Both the position numbers and the translations under genes were made by a program. A stretch of DNA of 64,000 nt from Streptomyces cellostaticus (GTDB lineage: Bacteria; Actinomycetota; Actinomycetes; Streptomycetales; Streptomycetaceae). Numbering within the stretch: position 1 is the stretch's first letter; every line of letters begins with the position of its first letter. Where the stretch lies: positions 124,001-188,000 of the forward strand of contig NZ_KQ948018.1 in the NCBI RefSeq assembly GCF_001513965.1. The letters are read 5' to 3'. The notes below the pieces were generated by a model. It made no database searches, was not told the DNA's origin, and worked only from the letters and a program-made list of their open reading frames with translations. Shown here piece after piece: positions 29,709 through 41,470 of this stretch.

Positions 29709-31604
29709 GTGGAGAACCTGATCGCGCTGCTCATCGCGGCGCCCCTGCTCGGAGCGGCCGTCCTCCTGGTCGGCGGCCGGCGGCTGGACGCCGTCGGCCA
29801 CTGGATCGGCACCCTGTTGTCGACCGTCTCCTTCGTGTTCGGCCTCATCCTCTTCGTCGACCTGCTCGGCAAGGGAGCCGAACACCGCACCTTGATCAAG
29901 CACCTGTACAGCTGGGTGCCGGTGGCCGGCTTCCAGGCGGACGTCACCTTCCGCCTCGACCAGTTGTCGATGACGTTCGTGCTGCTGATCACCGGCGTCG
30001 GCTCGCTGATCCACCTGTACTCGGTCGGGTACATGGAGCACGACGAGCGGCGCCGCCGCTTCTTCGGCTACTTGAACCTGTTCCTCGCGGCGATGCTGCT
30101 GCTCGTCCTCGCCGACAACTACCTGCTGTTGTACGTCGGCTGGGAGGGCGTCGGCCTCGCCTCCTACCTGCTGATCGGCTTCTGGCAGCACAAACCCAGC
30201 GCCGCGACGGCCGCGAAGAAGGCCTTCCTGGTCAACCGCGTCGGCGACATGGGCCTGTCGATCGCGATCATGCTGATGTTCACCACCTTCGGCAGCTTCG
30301 CCTTCGGCCCGGTCCTCAACCACGCCGGTGACGCCTCCGAGGGCAAGCTCACCGCGATCGGCCTGATGCTCCTGCTCGCCGCCTGCGGCAAGTCGGCCCA
30401 GGTGCCGCTGCAATCCTGGCTCGGGGACGCCATGGAGGGCCCCACCCCGGTCTCGGCCCTGATCCACGCCGCGACGATGGTGACCGCGGGCGTCTACCTG
30501 ATCGTCCGCTCCGGAGCCGTCTTCAACGCCGCCCCCGACGCGCAGTTGGCCGTCACAGTGGTCGGCGCCGTCACGCTCCTGTTCGGTGCGATCGTCGGTT
30601 GTGCGAAGGACGACATCAAGAAGGCACTGGCCGGCTCGACCATGTCTCAGATCGGCTACATGATCCTCGCCGCGGGCCTCGGCCCCATCGGCTACGTCTT
30701 CGCGATCATGCACCTGGTGACGCACGGCTTCTTCAAGGCCGGGCTGTTCCTCGGCGCGGGTTCCGTCATGCACGGCATGAACGACGAGGTCGACATGCGC
30801 AAGTACGGTGGCCTGCGCACGTACATGCCGGTCACCTTCATCACCTTCGGCCTCGGCTACCTCGCCATCATCGGCTTCCCGGGCTTGTCCGGCTTCTTCT
30901 CCAAGGACAAGATCATCGAGGCGGCCTTCGCCAAGGGCGGCACCGAAGGCTGGATCCTCGGCGGCGCGGCCCTGCTGGGCGCGGCCATCACCGCCTTCTA
31001 CATGACGCGCGTGATGCTGATGACCTTCTTCGGCGAGAAGCGCTGGCAGCCCGACGAGAACGGGCACGAGCCGCATCCGCACGAGTCGCCCAGGGTCATG
31101 ACGATCCCGATGATCCTGCTCGCGGTCGGGTCGGTATGCGCCGGTGGCCTGTTCAGCATCGGCGACCGCTTCCTGCACTGGCTGGAGCCGATCACGGGAC
31201 ACAGCGAGGGCAACTCGCCGCTCAGTGCGGCGGCGGTCACCGGCGCGACCATGGTGTGCCTGGTCATCGGCGTCGGCATCGCCTGGGCGCAGTACGGCCG
31301 GGGGCCCGTACCGGTCGTCGCCCCGCGCGGCTCGCTGCTCACCCGGGCCGCCCGGCGCGACCTGCTCCAGGACGACTTCAACCATGTCGTCCTGGTGCGC
31401 GGCGGCGAGCACCTCACGCGCTCCCTGGTGTACGTCGACCACACCCTGGTCGACGGCGTCGTCAACGGCACGGCGGCCGGCTTCGGCGGCCTGTCCGGGC
31501 GGCTGCGCCGGATCCAGAACGGCTTCGCCCGCTCCTATGCGGTCTCGATGTTCGGCGGTGCGGCACTCCTGGTCGCCGCGACCCTGCTGATGAGGGCGGT
31601 CTGA
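29709..31604 (+). CDS. nuoL: NADH-quinone oxidoreductase subunit L
   Basis: This is the distal antiporter-like proton-pumping subunit (631 residues, about 16 helices). It has [54 protein letters not shown] and a long amphipathic C-terminal helix region. Key Lys and Glu residues of the pump appear in place. The GTG start is supported by GGGGTCGG upstream. nuoM begins six bases after the stop. Confidence 0.95.
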   Translation: MENLIALLIAAPLLGAAVLLVGGRRLDAVGHWIGTLLSTVSFVFGLILFVDLLGKGAEHRTLIKHLYSWVPVAGFQADVTFRLDQLSMTFVLLITGVGSLIHLYSVGYMEHDERRRRFFGYLNLFLAAMLLLVLADNYLLLYVGWEGVGLASYLLIGFWQHKPSAATAAKKAFLVNRVGDMGLSIAIMLMFTTFGSFAFGPVLNHAGDASEGKLTAIGLMLLLAACGKSAQVPLQSWLGDAMEGPTPVSALIHAATMVTAGVYLIVRSGAVFNAAPDAQLAVTVVGAVTLLFGAIVGCAKDDIKKALAGSTMSQIGYMILAAGLGPIGYVFAIMHLVTHGFFKAGLFLGAGSVMHGMNDEVDMRKYGGLRTYMPVTFITFGLGYLAIIGFPGLSGFFSKDKIIEAAFAKGGTEGWILGGAALLGAAITAFYMTRVMLMTFFGEKRWQPDENGHEPHPHESPRVMTIPMILLAVGSVCAGGLFSIGDRFLHWLEPITGHSEGNSPLSAAAVTGATMVCLVIGVGIAWAQYGRGPVPVVAPRGSLLTRAARRDLLQDDFNHVVLVRGGEHLTRSLVYVDHTLVDGVVNGTAAGFGGLSGRLRRIQNGFARSYAVSMFGGAALLVAATLLMRAV

Positions 31605-31609
31605 TACCG

Positions 31610-33181
31610 ATGTCCTTTCCTCTGCTGACAGCGACGGCGGCGCTCCCGGCCATCGGGGCCGTCGCCACGGCCGCCGTACCGGCCGCGCAGCGCACTGCCG
31701 CCAAGTGGCTGGCGCTGCTGGTCTCGCTCGCCACGCTCGCCCTGGCGATCACCGTCCTGGTCCGCTTCGACCCGGACGGCGCCCGCTACCAGCTCACCGA
31801 ATCCCACGCTTGGATCAAGGACTTCGGGGTCAGGTACGACCTGGGCGTCGACGGCATCGCGGTCGCCCTCCTCGCGCTGACCGCCCTGCTGATCCCGTTC
31901 ATCGTCCTCGCGGGCTGGCACGACGCCGACCCGCTGGAGACGGGGAGCAAGAGGTGGCGGCCGACGCAGGGTTTCTTCGCCCTGATCCTGGCTGTCGAGG
32001 CGATGGTGATCATTTCCTTCGAGGCCACCGACGTCTTCGTCTTCTACATCTTCTTCGAAGTCATGCTCATCCCGATGTACTTTCTCATCGGCGGCTTCGG
32101 GGACCGTGCCCACGAGCACGGCGAGAAGGCGGCCTCGACGCAACGGTCGTACGCGGCCGTGAAATTCCTCCTCTACAACCTGGTCGGCGGTCTGATCATG
32201 CTGGCCGCGGTGATCGGCCTCTACGTGGTCGCCGGGAACTTCAGCCTCCCGGAGATCGTGCAGGCCCGTGCCAACGGCTCGCTGCACATGGCGACCAGCA
32301 CCGAACGCTGGCTGTTCCTCGGCTTCTTCTTCGCCTTCGCTGTGAAGGCTCCGCTGTGGCCGTTGCACACCTGGCTGCCCAACGCCATGCAGGAGGCCAC
32401 CGCCCCGGTGGCCGTCCTCATCACCGCGGTCGTCGACAAGGTGGGCACCTTCGCGATGCTCCGCTTCTGCCTCCAGCTGTTCCCGGAGGCCAGCAAGTGG
32501 GCGACGCCCGCCATCCTCGTCCTGTCCCTGATCAGCATCGTCTACGGCGCACTGCTCGCCGTGGGCCAGCGGGACATCAAGCGGCTGGTGGCTTACGCGT
32601 CGATCTCGCACTTCGGCTTCATCATCATGGGCATCTTCGCGATGACCAGCCAGGGCCAGTCCGGCGCCACGCTCTACATGGTCAACCACGGCATCTCCAC
32701 GGCCGCGCTGATGCTGGTCGCCGGCTTCCTGATCTCCCGGCGCGGCTCGCGGCTCATCGCCGACTACGGAGGCGTGCAGAAGGTCGCCCCGCTGCTCGCC
32801 GGCACCTTCCTGATCGGCGGCCTCGCCACTCTCTCGCTGCCCGGCCTGGCGCCGTTCGTGAGTGAGTTCCTGGTCCTGGTCGGCACGTTCGCGCGCTACC
32901 CGGCGATCGGCGTCATCGCCACCTTCGGCATCGTCCTCGCCGCGCTCTACACCCTCGTGCTGTACCAGCGGACGATGACGGGCCCGGTGAAGCCCGAGGT
33001 CTCGGCGATGCCCGACCTCCGCGCGCGCGAGTTGGTGGTCGTCGCCCCGCTGATCGTGTTGCTGATCTTCCTGGGCGTCTACCCGAAGCCCGTCACGGAC
33101 ATCGTCAACCCGGCGGTCAAGCAGACCATGACCGACGTACACAAGACCGACCCCAAGCCCTCGGTGGAGGCGGCCAAGTGA
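31610..33181 (+). CDS. nuoM: NADH-quinone oxidoreductase subunit M
   Basis: This is the second antiporter-like pump subunit (523 residues). Typical segments are FFEVMLIPMYFLIGGFG, KAPLWPLHTWLPNAMQEATAP and RLVAYASISHFGFIIMGIF. I start at ATG 31610, five bases after the nuoL stop. The GTG of nuoN overlaps the end. Length and motifs match full-length homologues. Confidence 0.95.
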   Translation: MSFPLLTATAALPAIGAVATAAVPAAQRTAAKWLALLVSLATLALAITVLVRFDPDGARYQLTESHAWIKDFGVRYDLGVDGIAVALLALTALLIPFIVLAGWHDADPLETGSKRWRPTQGFFALILAVEAMVIISFEATDVFVFYIFFEVMLIPMYFLIGGFGDRAHEHGEKAASTQRSYAAVKFLLYNLVGGLIMLAAVIGLYVVAGNFSLPEIVQARANGSLHMATSTERWLFLGFFFAFAVKAPLWPLHTWLPNAMQEATAPVAVLITAVVDKVGTFAMLRFCLQLFPEASKWATPAILVLSLISIVYGALLAVGQRDIKRLVAYASISHFGFIIMGIFAMTSQGQSGATLYMVNHGISTAALMLVAGFLISRRGSRLIADYGGVQKVAPLLAGTFLIGGLATLSLPGLAPFVSEFLVLVGTFARYPAIGVIATFGIVLAALYTLVLYQRTMTGPVKPEVSAMPDLRARELVVVAPLIVLLIFLGVYPKPVTDIVNPAVKQTMTDVHKTDPKPSVEAAK

Positions 33182-34827
33182 GCGCAACAGTCGTCCACAG
33201 CCTGTGGACAACCGCGGCCGACCCGATCTCGAAGATCCCGGCGCCGAAGATCGAATACGGGCAATTGTCGCCGACTTTGATCGTCGTCGGTGCGGCGCTG
33301 GTCGGCGTGCTGGTCGAGGCGTTCGTCCCGCGCAAGTCCCGCTACTACGCGCAGGTGTTCGTGTCCGTCGTAGCCCTGTGCGCCGCGTTCGCCGCGGTGG
33401 TCGCGCTCGCGGCCGACGGGTACGGCACCACGAAGGCGCACATCGCGGCCATGGGGGCGATCGCGGTCGACGGACCGTCCCTGTTCCTGCAGGGCACGAT
33501 CCTGCTGGCCGGTCTGGTCGGCCTGTTCACCTTCGCCGAGCGGCGCCTGGACCCGGCGGCGCACGGCAACCGGGTCGACTCCTTCGCCGCGCAGGCCGCG
33601 TCCGTGCCGGGCGGCGACAGCGAGAAGGCCGCCGTGAAGGCCGGGTTCACCACCACCGAGGTCTTCCCGCTGCTGCTCTTCGCGATCGCCGGCATGCTGG
33701 TGTTCCCCTCGGCCAACGACCTGCTGACGCTGTTCGTGGCCCTGGAGGTCTTCTCCCTCCCGCTGTACCTGCTGTGCGCGCTGGCCCGCCGCAAGCGGCT
33801 GATGTCGCAGGAGGCTGCGGTCAAGTACTTCCTGCTCGGCGCGTTCGCCTCGGCGTTCACGCTGTTCGGCATCGCGCTGCTGTACGGCTATGCGGGCTCG
33901 GTGTCGTACGCGCGCATCGCGCAGGTCGTCGACGGCACGGTCACCAACGTCGATCCGGCACTGGCCAACACCATGGGCAACGACGCGCTGCTGCTGCTCG
34001 GCAGCGCCCTGATCGTGATGGGCCTGCTCTTCAAGGTGGGCGCGGTGCCGTTCCACATGTGGACGCCGGATGTGTACCAGGGGGCGCCGACCCCGGTGAC
34101 CGGGTTCATGGCGGCGGCGACGAAGGTGGCGGCGTTCGGCGCGCTGCTGCGCCTGCTGTATGTCGTCCTGCCCGGGATGCGCTGGGACTGGCGGCCGGTC
34201 ATGTGGGCGGTGGCGATCATCACCATGCTGGGCGGTGCGATCGTCGCGATCACGCAGACCGACATCAAGCGGCTGCTGGCGTACTCGTCCATCGCGCACG
34301 CCGGATTCATCCTTGCGGGTGTCATCGCGACCTCGAAGGACGGCGTGTCGTCCGTCCTGTTCTACCTGGCCGGGTACTCGTTCGTGACGATCGGAGCCTT
34401 CGCGGTGGTCACGCTGGTGCGCGACGCGGGCGGCGAGGCGACGCACCTGTCCAAGTGGGCCGGGCTCGGCCGCCGCTCCCCGTTGGTGGCGGCGGTGTTC
34501 GCGGTGTTCCTGCTGGCCTTCGCCGGTATCCCGCTGACCTCCGGTTTCGCCGGGAAGTTCGCCGTGTTCAAGGCGGCCGCCGACGGCGGGGCGGCCCCGC
34601 TGGTCGTGGTCGGTGTCATCTCCTCGGCGATCGCCGCGTTCTTCTACATCCGCGTGATCGTGCTGATGTTCTTCAGCGAGCCGAAGCCCGAGGGCCCGAC
34701 CGTGGCCGTGCCGTCGCCGCTGACGATGGCGGCGATCGGTATGGGTGTGGCGGTGACGCTGGTGCTCGGTGTGGCGCCGCAGTACTTCCTGAACCTGGCG
34801 AGCCAGGCGGGCGTCTTCGTGCGCTGA
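33178..34827 (+). CDS. nuoN: NADH-quinone oxidoreductase subunit N
   Basis: This is the third antiporter-like subunit and the last gene of the operon (549 residues). It has LFVALEVFSLPLYLLCALARR, GAVPFHMWTPDVYQGAPTPV and KRLLAYSSIAHAGFILAGV. An insert of about 30 residues after the third helix (DPAAHGNRVDSFAAQAASV) is typical of actinobacterial NuoN. A strong hairpin follows 20 bases after the stop. Confidence 0.95.
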   Translation: MSATVVHSLWTTAADPISKIPAPKIEYGQLSPTLIVVGAALVGVLVEAFVPRKSRYYAQVFVSVVALCAAFAAVVALAADGYGTTKAHIAAMGAIAVDGPSLFLQGTILLAGLVGLFTFAERRLDPAAHGNRVDSFAAQAASVPGGDSEKAAVKAGFTTTEVFPLLLFAIAGMLVFPSANDLLTLFVALEVFSLPLYLLCALARRKRLMSQEAAVKYFLLGAFASAFTLFGIALLYGYAGSVSYARIAQVVDGTVTNVDPALANTMGNDALLLLGSALIVMGLLFKVGAVPFHMWTPDVYQGAPTPVTGFMAAATKVAAFGALLRLLYVVLPGMRWDWRPVMWAVAIITMLGGAIVAITQTDIKRLLAYSSIAHAGFILAGVIATSKDGVSSVLFYLAGYSFVTIGAFAVVTLVRDAGGEATHLSKWAGLGRRSPLVAAVFAVFLLAFAGIPLTSGFAGKFAVFKAAADGGAAPLVVVGVISSAIAAFFYIRVIVLMFFSEPKPEGPTVAVPSPLTMAAIGMGVAVTLVLGVAPQYFLNLASQAGVFVR

Positions 34828-34846
34828 GGCAGGCGGTACGGCTGTG

Positions 34847-34881
34847 CGGCCCCGGTCCCTCCGAGCGAGGAGCCGGGGCCG
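34847..34881. terminator. Terminator at the end of the nuo operon
   Basis: Nine-base arms CGGCCCCGG (34847-34855) and CCGGGGCCG (34873-34881) enclose a 17-base loop. It lies between convergent nuoN and the secreted-protein gene, so it can end both transcripts. Confidence 0.75.
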
Positions 34882-34888
34882 TCGCGCA

Positions 34889-35452
34889 TCAGTGGCCCGC
34901 CATGGCCTTCGTGCTCTGCGTGCTCTGTGTGCCCTGCGTGCCCGAGGAAGGGCACTTCACGTTCGGGTTCCACTGGGCGAACAGGCCGCTGGGGTTCTTC
35001 TTGTAGAGCCACACGTGCAGGTCGTAGTGGGTCGGCATGCCCGGGTAGTGGCCGGCCATCGGGCCTTGGAAGTCGTGTCCGAACAAGCGGGGCCGTTGCA
35101 TGTTCTTGCCGGTGACCGGGACGACCCACTCCACGCCGACGAGCCGGAGCGTGCCGTGGCCGGCGTCCTCGTAGAGCAGGGCGCCGGGCTTCTCCGGGTC
35201 GAGGGAGCCGAAGTGGGACTCGTTGAAGTAGTGGAATCCCATGCCACCCTGGGGGCGGGCCAGACACAGGTGGGGCTCGTAGCCGTCAGCGGTTGCGAGC
35301 GGCACGTAGCGGTACTGCGCGGTCGCCGCGTACGCCGCGACCAGCTGCGGGTCGGTGAAAGGGTCCTGGTCGGTGGCATGGGCGGGCGCGGATGCGGGCA
35401 GGGTGAGGGCCGAGACGAGGGTGAGGGCGGCTCCGGCGAGACGAGCGATCAT
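34889..35452 (-). CDS. Secreted protein of unknown function
   Basis: The 187-residue product has a clean Sec signal (MIARLAGAALTLVSALTL, cut after SAPAHA near 25). The mature part starts with DQDPFTDPQLVAAYAATAQYR and is rich in aromatic and His residues: GGMGFHYFNESHFGSLDP, GHDFQGPMAGHYPGMPTHYDLHVWLYKKNPSG. Such conserved His/Asp/Trp patterns suggest a compact extracellular domain, perhaps ligand or metal binding. I do not recognise a named family. AAGGAG nine bases upstream supports the ATG at 35452. The Gln/Thr/Ser tail is low complexity. Confidence 0.85.
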   Translation of the reverse strand: MIARLAGAALTLVSALTLPASAPAHATDQDPFTDPQLVAAYAATAQYRYVPLATADGYEPHLCLARPQGGMGFHYFNESHFGSLDPEKPGALLYEDAGHGTLRLVGVEWVVPVTGKNMQRPRLFGHDFQGPMAGHYPGMPTHYDLHVWLYKKNPSGLFAQWNPNVKCPSSGTQGTQSTQSTKAMAGH

Positions 35453-35792
35453 GAGGTGGGGCTCCTTGGGGCAGGCGCGGGTGGATCGGGGCACGCGTGC
35501 GATCGGGCGCGAAGCGTGATCCGCGGGCTGGAGCGGGCCTCCTCCCGGCCCGCTCCAGCAGCCTGTCCCCGGGTGAGGGGAGGCGGCCATCCAGAGACAC
35601 CCAATGGGTTGAGCGGCTGTGCACGGCTATCCGATGCGCGGAGCGACGGCCGGCGGCCAGCACCCGATGGATTCGTATGACAAGCACACCCCTGCCTGTG
35701 GACAACTTCCAGCACTGTCGGCGCGGGCGCCTATCGTGGACGCAGCGGTCGAGGAGAGACGCACGGGGGACAGGACGCGGGGGGACAGGACG

Positions 35793-37814
<2,022 letters not shown>

Positions 37815-37839
37815 CGCGCAGATCTTGGAGGCCCGTCTT

Positions 37840-37864
37840 CTCCTCGGGCGCCGCGCCTGAGGAG
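37840..37864. terminator. Bidirectional terminator between recQ and the AprA-like gene
   Basis: Twelve-base arms CTCCTCGGGCGC and GCGCCTGAGGAG (one G-T pair) surround a single C. The hairpin sits between the convergent recQ and flavoprotein genes and ends 14 bases before the latter's stop. Confidence 0.75.
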
Positions 37865-37877
37865 ATGCGGGGGATCG

Positions 37878-40661
37878 TCACAACCCCCGCGCCGCATACG
37901 CCCTGACGTCTGCGTCCGAGTCGGCCGTGGCCGTGGCCAGGGCCGCGCGGGCCTCCTTGGCGGCGTTGTGCCGGGTCAGAGCCAGGACCGCCGCCTTGCG
38001 CACATCGGCGTTGGGATCGGCGAGGGCCTTGGCGAGAGCGGCGACGGCCGGGCCGGCGGGTGCGACCGACAGCGCGGTGGCGGCCCCCGACCTGACCTGC
38101 CAGGCAGGGTCGGACAGAGCGGTCACGGCTCGGGCGGCCAGCGGCGCCGGGCAGCCGGCCGTGGCCAGCGCCCCCAGCGCGGCACCGCGCACCAGCGGGT
38201 CGGCGTCCTCGGTGAGCCGGTCCAGCGCGCCGGTGAGCAGCCCCCGGGCCTGCGGGTCCAGGGGCGCCGAGCTGACGGCGGCCAGCGCCTTGGCCACGGT
38301 GACGCGGACCTCCCGGGAGGGATCGTTCGCCGCACCCGCCAGCGCTCCGGCCGCGTCGACCGAGACGAGGGCTCGCACGGCTTGGATGCGCACGGTGATG
38401 TCGGGGTCGGCCAGGGCGGAAGCGAACACGCCGGCTTCGCCCAGCCGCAGGGCGCGGAGCACATCGAGGGCGGCGGCGCGGACCACAGGGTCGGCCTCGG
38501 TGAGCGCGCCGGTGAGCGCGGCACCCAGGGCGGGGTCGGACGGCAGGGTCTCGACCAGCTCGCGCAGTGAGGCCGCGGCAGCCACGCGGACCTCGGCGTC
38601 GGGGTCGGCGAGGGCACCGGCCAGGGCCTGCCCGGTGCCGGGCGGCACGCTCTCGGTGAGCACCGAGACGGCCGTACGCCGGACTGCCGGGTCGAGGTCG
38701 GACAAGTAGGGCTTCAGGAAAGCCAGTTCGGGCTCCTCCTCGGCCAGCTCCAGCAGCTCCAGGAGCCGTGGCGAGGCGGTGTCCCGGGCGCGGCCCGGAT
38801 CCGTGGGCCCGGCGGCGCGGGTGGACGTCGGTCCGGCGGCGCCCGGTGCCACGTTGCGCGGGCCGGCCGTGGCGACGTCCTCGGCGCGGACCTCGCCCAG
38901 TTGCCGGGAGCGACCGCCGACCGGGGCGAAGCCTCCGACCGGGACCAGATAGGGAGCCACGGGACGGGCCGTGAACTCCATCGCACCAGAGGGGGACTTG
39001 TGCAGATCGAGATGGTGGAACCAGGAGGCGTCGTCGCGCCGGGGGTGATCGATGCGATCGTGATAGAGCCCCCAGCGGGACTCGGTGCGGGCAAGGGAGG
39101 CCCGGGCGGCCATCTCCGCGCAGTCGCGGATGAAGGTGACCTCGGCGCAGCGCATCAGCTCGTGCGCGGTGCGGGCGCCCATCGCGGCGATGTCCGCGCG
39201 CATCCGCTCGAACGCCTCCAGGGCGAGGGAGAGGCGGGCGCCGGACTTGGGCGGTGCCACGTAGTCGTTCACGAAGCGGCGCAGTTTGTACTCGACCTGG
39301 GTCTGCGGCGGGCCGTCCGGGTTGCGCAGCGGGCGGTAGATCAGCTCGTGCGCCTCGCGCAGCTGGTCCGCGGGAAGTGCTCCGTCGTACGCCGTGTACT
39401 GGGCGGCGTCCGCGCCCGCGAGGTCGCCGAAGACGAAGGCGCCGATCATGTAGTTGTGCGGGACGCAGGCCAGGTCGCCCGCGGCGTACAGACGGGCGAC
39501 GGTCGTACGGGCGTGGTCGTCGACGCGGACGCCGGAGGCGGAGTGGCCGCCGCACAGGCCGATCTCGGAGATGTGCATCTCGACGTCGTGGGTGCGGTAG
39601 TCGTGCCCTCGGCCGGCGTGGAAGGTGCCCCGGGTGGGGCGCTCGGTGGAGTGCAGGATCGACTCCAGGGCCGAGACCGACTCCTCGGGAAGATGGCTCA
39701 GCTTCAGGTAGACCGGGCCGCGGTCGCTCGCCACCTCCGCCGCGAACTCCGCCATCATCTGCCCGGACCAGTAGTCGGAGTCGACGAAGCGCTCCCCGTT
39801 CCGGTTGACCTGGTAGCCGCCGAAGGGGTTGGCGACGTAGGCGCAGGCCGGACCGTTGTAGTCCTTGATCAGCGGGTTGATCTGGAAGCACTCGATACCG
39901 GTCAGCTCGGCCCCCGCGTGGTAGGCCATGGCGTAACCGTCGCCGGCGTTGGTCGGGTTCTCGTAGGTGCCGTAGAGGTATCCGGAGGCGGGCAGGCCGA
40001 GGCGGCCACAGGCACCGGTCGCGAGGATCACCGCGCCCGCGCGGACGGTGACGAAGGCGCCGGTGCGGGTGTGGAAGCCGACGGCACCCACGGCCCGCCC
40101 GTCATCGGGCGCGGTCAGCACGCGCACGGGCATGACCCGGTTCTCGATGCGGATCCGCTCCCGCATCTCCCGCCGCCGCAACTGCCGGTACAGGACCTTC
40201 TTGACGTCCTTGCCCTCCGGCATCGGAAGCACGTACGAGCCCGAACGGTGGACCTGGCGGACCGCGTAGTCGCCGTGTTCGTCCTTCTCGAACTTGACCC
40301 CGTACGACTCCAGCCGCTGGACCATCGCGAAGCCGCGGGTGGCGGTCTGGCGGACGGTGGACTGGTCGACGATGCCGTCGTTGGCGCGGGTGATCTCGGC
40401 GACGTAGCCGTCGGGCTCGGCGCGGCCCGGGACGACCGCGTTGTTGACGCCGTCCATGCCCATGGCGAGCGCGCCGGAGTGACGGACGTGGGCCTTCTCC
40501 AGGAGCAGGACGTTCGCACCGCGCTCGGCGGCGGTCAGGGCGGCCATGGTTCCGGCGGTGCCGCCGCCGATGACGAGTACGTCGCAGGTCAGCGTCTCGG
40601 CGTCGGTGACAGCGGGGATCTCCGAGAGGGTCTGTGCGGGGGTGTTCGCGGGGGTGGTCAC
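37878..40661 (-). CDS. AprA-like flavoprotein fused to C-terminal HEAT repeats
   Basis: The 927-residue cytosolic protein has two parts. Residues 1 to about 600 are a fumarate-reductase/adenylylsulfate-reductase-type flavoprotein: DVLVIGGGTAGTMAALTAAE (FAD fold, GGGTAG 32-37), RHSGALAMGMDGVNN, ATGACGRLGLPASGYLY and LYAAGDLACVPHNYM. Residues about 620-927 are roughly nine HEAT-type repeats (ALADPDAEVRVAAAASLREL and similar). It is last in a minus-strand operon with an ABC importer and a two-cluster ferredoxin, which resembles the AprA/AprB pairing. The substrate is unknown; a sulfur or nitrogen compound is a guess from the importer type. The GTG start follows AAAGG. Confidence 0.85.
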   Translation of the reverse strand: MTTPANTPAQTLSEIPAVTDAETLTCDVLVIGGGTAGTMAALTAAERGANVLLLEKAHVRHSGALAMGMDGVNNAVVPGRAEPDGYVAEITRANDGIVDQSTVRQTATRGFAMVQRLESYGVKFEKDEHGDYAVRQVHRSGSYVLPMPEGKDVKKVLYRQLRRREMRERIRIENRVMPVRVLTAPDDGRAVGAVGFHTRTGAFVTVRAGAVILATGACGRLGLPASGYLYGTYENPTNAGDGYAMAYHAGAELTGIECFQINPLIKDYNGPACAYVANPFGGYQVNRNGERFVDSDYWSGQMMAEFAAEVASDRGPVYLKLSHLPEESVSALESILHSTERPTRGTFHAGRGHDYRTHDVEMHISEIGLCGGHSASGVRVDDHARTTVARLYAAGDLACVPHNYMIGAFVFGDLAGADAAQYTAYDGALPADQLREAHELIYRPLRNPDGPPQTQVEYKLRRFVNDYVAPPKSGARLSLALEAFERMRADIAAMGARTAHELMRCAEVTFIRDCAEMAARASLARTESRWGLYHDRIDHPRRDDASWFHHLDLHKSPSGAMEFTARPVAPYLVPVGGFAPVGGRSRQLGEVRAEDVATAGPRNVAPGAAGPTSTRAAGPTDPGRARDTASPRLLELLELAEEEPELAFLKPYLSDLDPAVRRTAVSVLTESVPPGTGQALAGALADPDAEVRVAAAASLRELVETLPSDPALGAALTGALTEADPVVRAAALDVLRALRLGEAGVFASALADPDITVRIQAVRALVSVDAAGALAGAANDPSREVRVTVAKALAAVSSAPLDPQARGLLTGALDRLTEDADPLVRGAALGALATAGCPAPLAARAVTALSDPAWQVRSGAATALSVAPAGPAVAALAKALADPNADVRKAAVLALTRHNAAKEARAALATATADSDADVRAYAARGL

Positions 40662-40672
40662 CGGGGTGCCTT

Positions 40673-41470
40673 TCAGGTGCCGAGCGAGGAGAGGACGGCG
40701 CGGCGCAGGGTCACGCGGGCCGGGTCGTCGAGGGCGCCGCGGTCACGCGGGCGCGGTACGTCGCGTACGGCGGCCACGCGGCCGGCGCTGAGGAGGGCGA
40801 CGCGGTCGCCGAGGAAGAGCGCCTCGTCGACGTCGTGGGTGACGAAGACGACGGTCGCACCTGTGCCGCGCAACACCTCCACCAGTAGGTCCTGCATGCC
40901 GGAGCGGGTCTGCGCGTCGAGGGCACCGAAGGGTTCGTCCATGAGGACCACGCGCGGGCTGTCGGCCAAGGCGCGGGCCAACTGGGCGCGTTGGCGCTGC
41001 CCGCCGGAAACACGGTGCGGCAACTGCCCTGCCTGTGCGCTGAGGCCGACACGGCCGAGCCAGGACTCGGCCCGGGCACGGCGTTCCGGGCGCGGTACGC
41101 CACTGATGGCGAGCGGGAGTTTGACGTTTCCGCGCAGGGTGCGCCAGGGCAGCAGCGCGTCCTCCTGGAAGACCAGCGCACGGTCGGCGGACGGTCCGGT
41201 CAGCGGGCGGCCGTCCTGCTCCGCCGCCCCGGCCAGCGGGGACAGCAGCCCGGCGAGCGTGCGCAGCAGCGTCGACTTGCCGCAGCCGGAGGGGCCGACG
41301 ACGGCGAGGATCTCGCCGGGCGCGACGTCCAGGCCGACGTCGTGCAGGACCGGGGCGCCCGGCCGCCCGAGGACCGCGGCGCGCAGGGTGAGCCGGGTGC
41401 CGCGTTCGCCCTCCCGTGCCGGCGCGGCCGAAGGTGCGGCGGTCTCGACCGCCTCAGACGAGGTGCTCAT
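40673..41470 (-). CDS. ABC transporter ATPase of the nitrate/sulfonate/taurine type
   Basis: This is the energy-coupling subunit of the importer (265 residues). Walker A is GPSGCGKST, the signature is VSGGQRQR, Walker B is VVLMDEPFGALD and the switch His lies in VFVTHDVDEALFLGD. The sequence class is SsuB/TauB/NrtD-like. It overlaps the permease gene by 17 bases and ends 11 bases before the AprA-like gene, so all are cotranscribed. Confidence 0.93.
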   Translation of the reverse strand: MSTSSEAVETAAPSAAPAREGERGTRLTLRAAVLGRPGAPVLHDVGLDVAPGEILAVVGPSGCGKSTLLRTLAGLLSPLAGAAEQDGRPLTGPSADRALVFQEDALLPWRTLRGNVKLPLAISGVPRPERRARAESWLGRVGLSAQAGQLPHRVSGGQRQRAQLARALADSPRVVLMDEPFGALDAQTRSGMQDLLVEVLRGTGATVVFVTHDVDEALFLGDRVALLSAGRVAAVRDVPRPRDRGALDDPARVTLRRAVLSSLGT

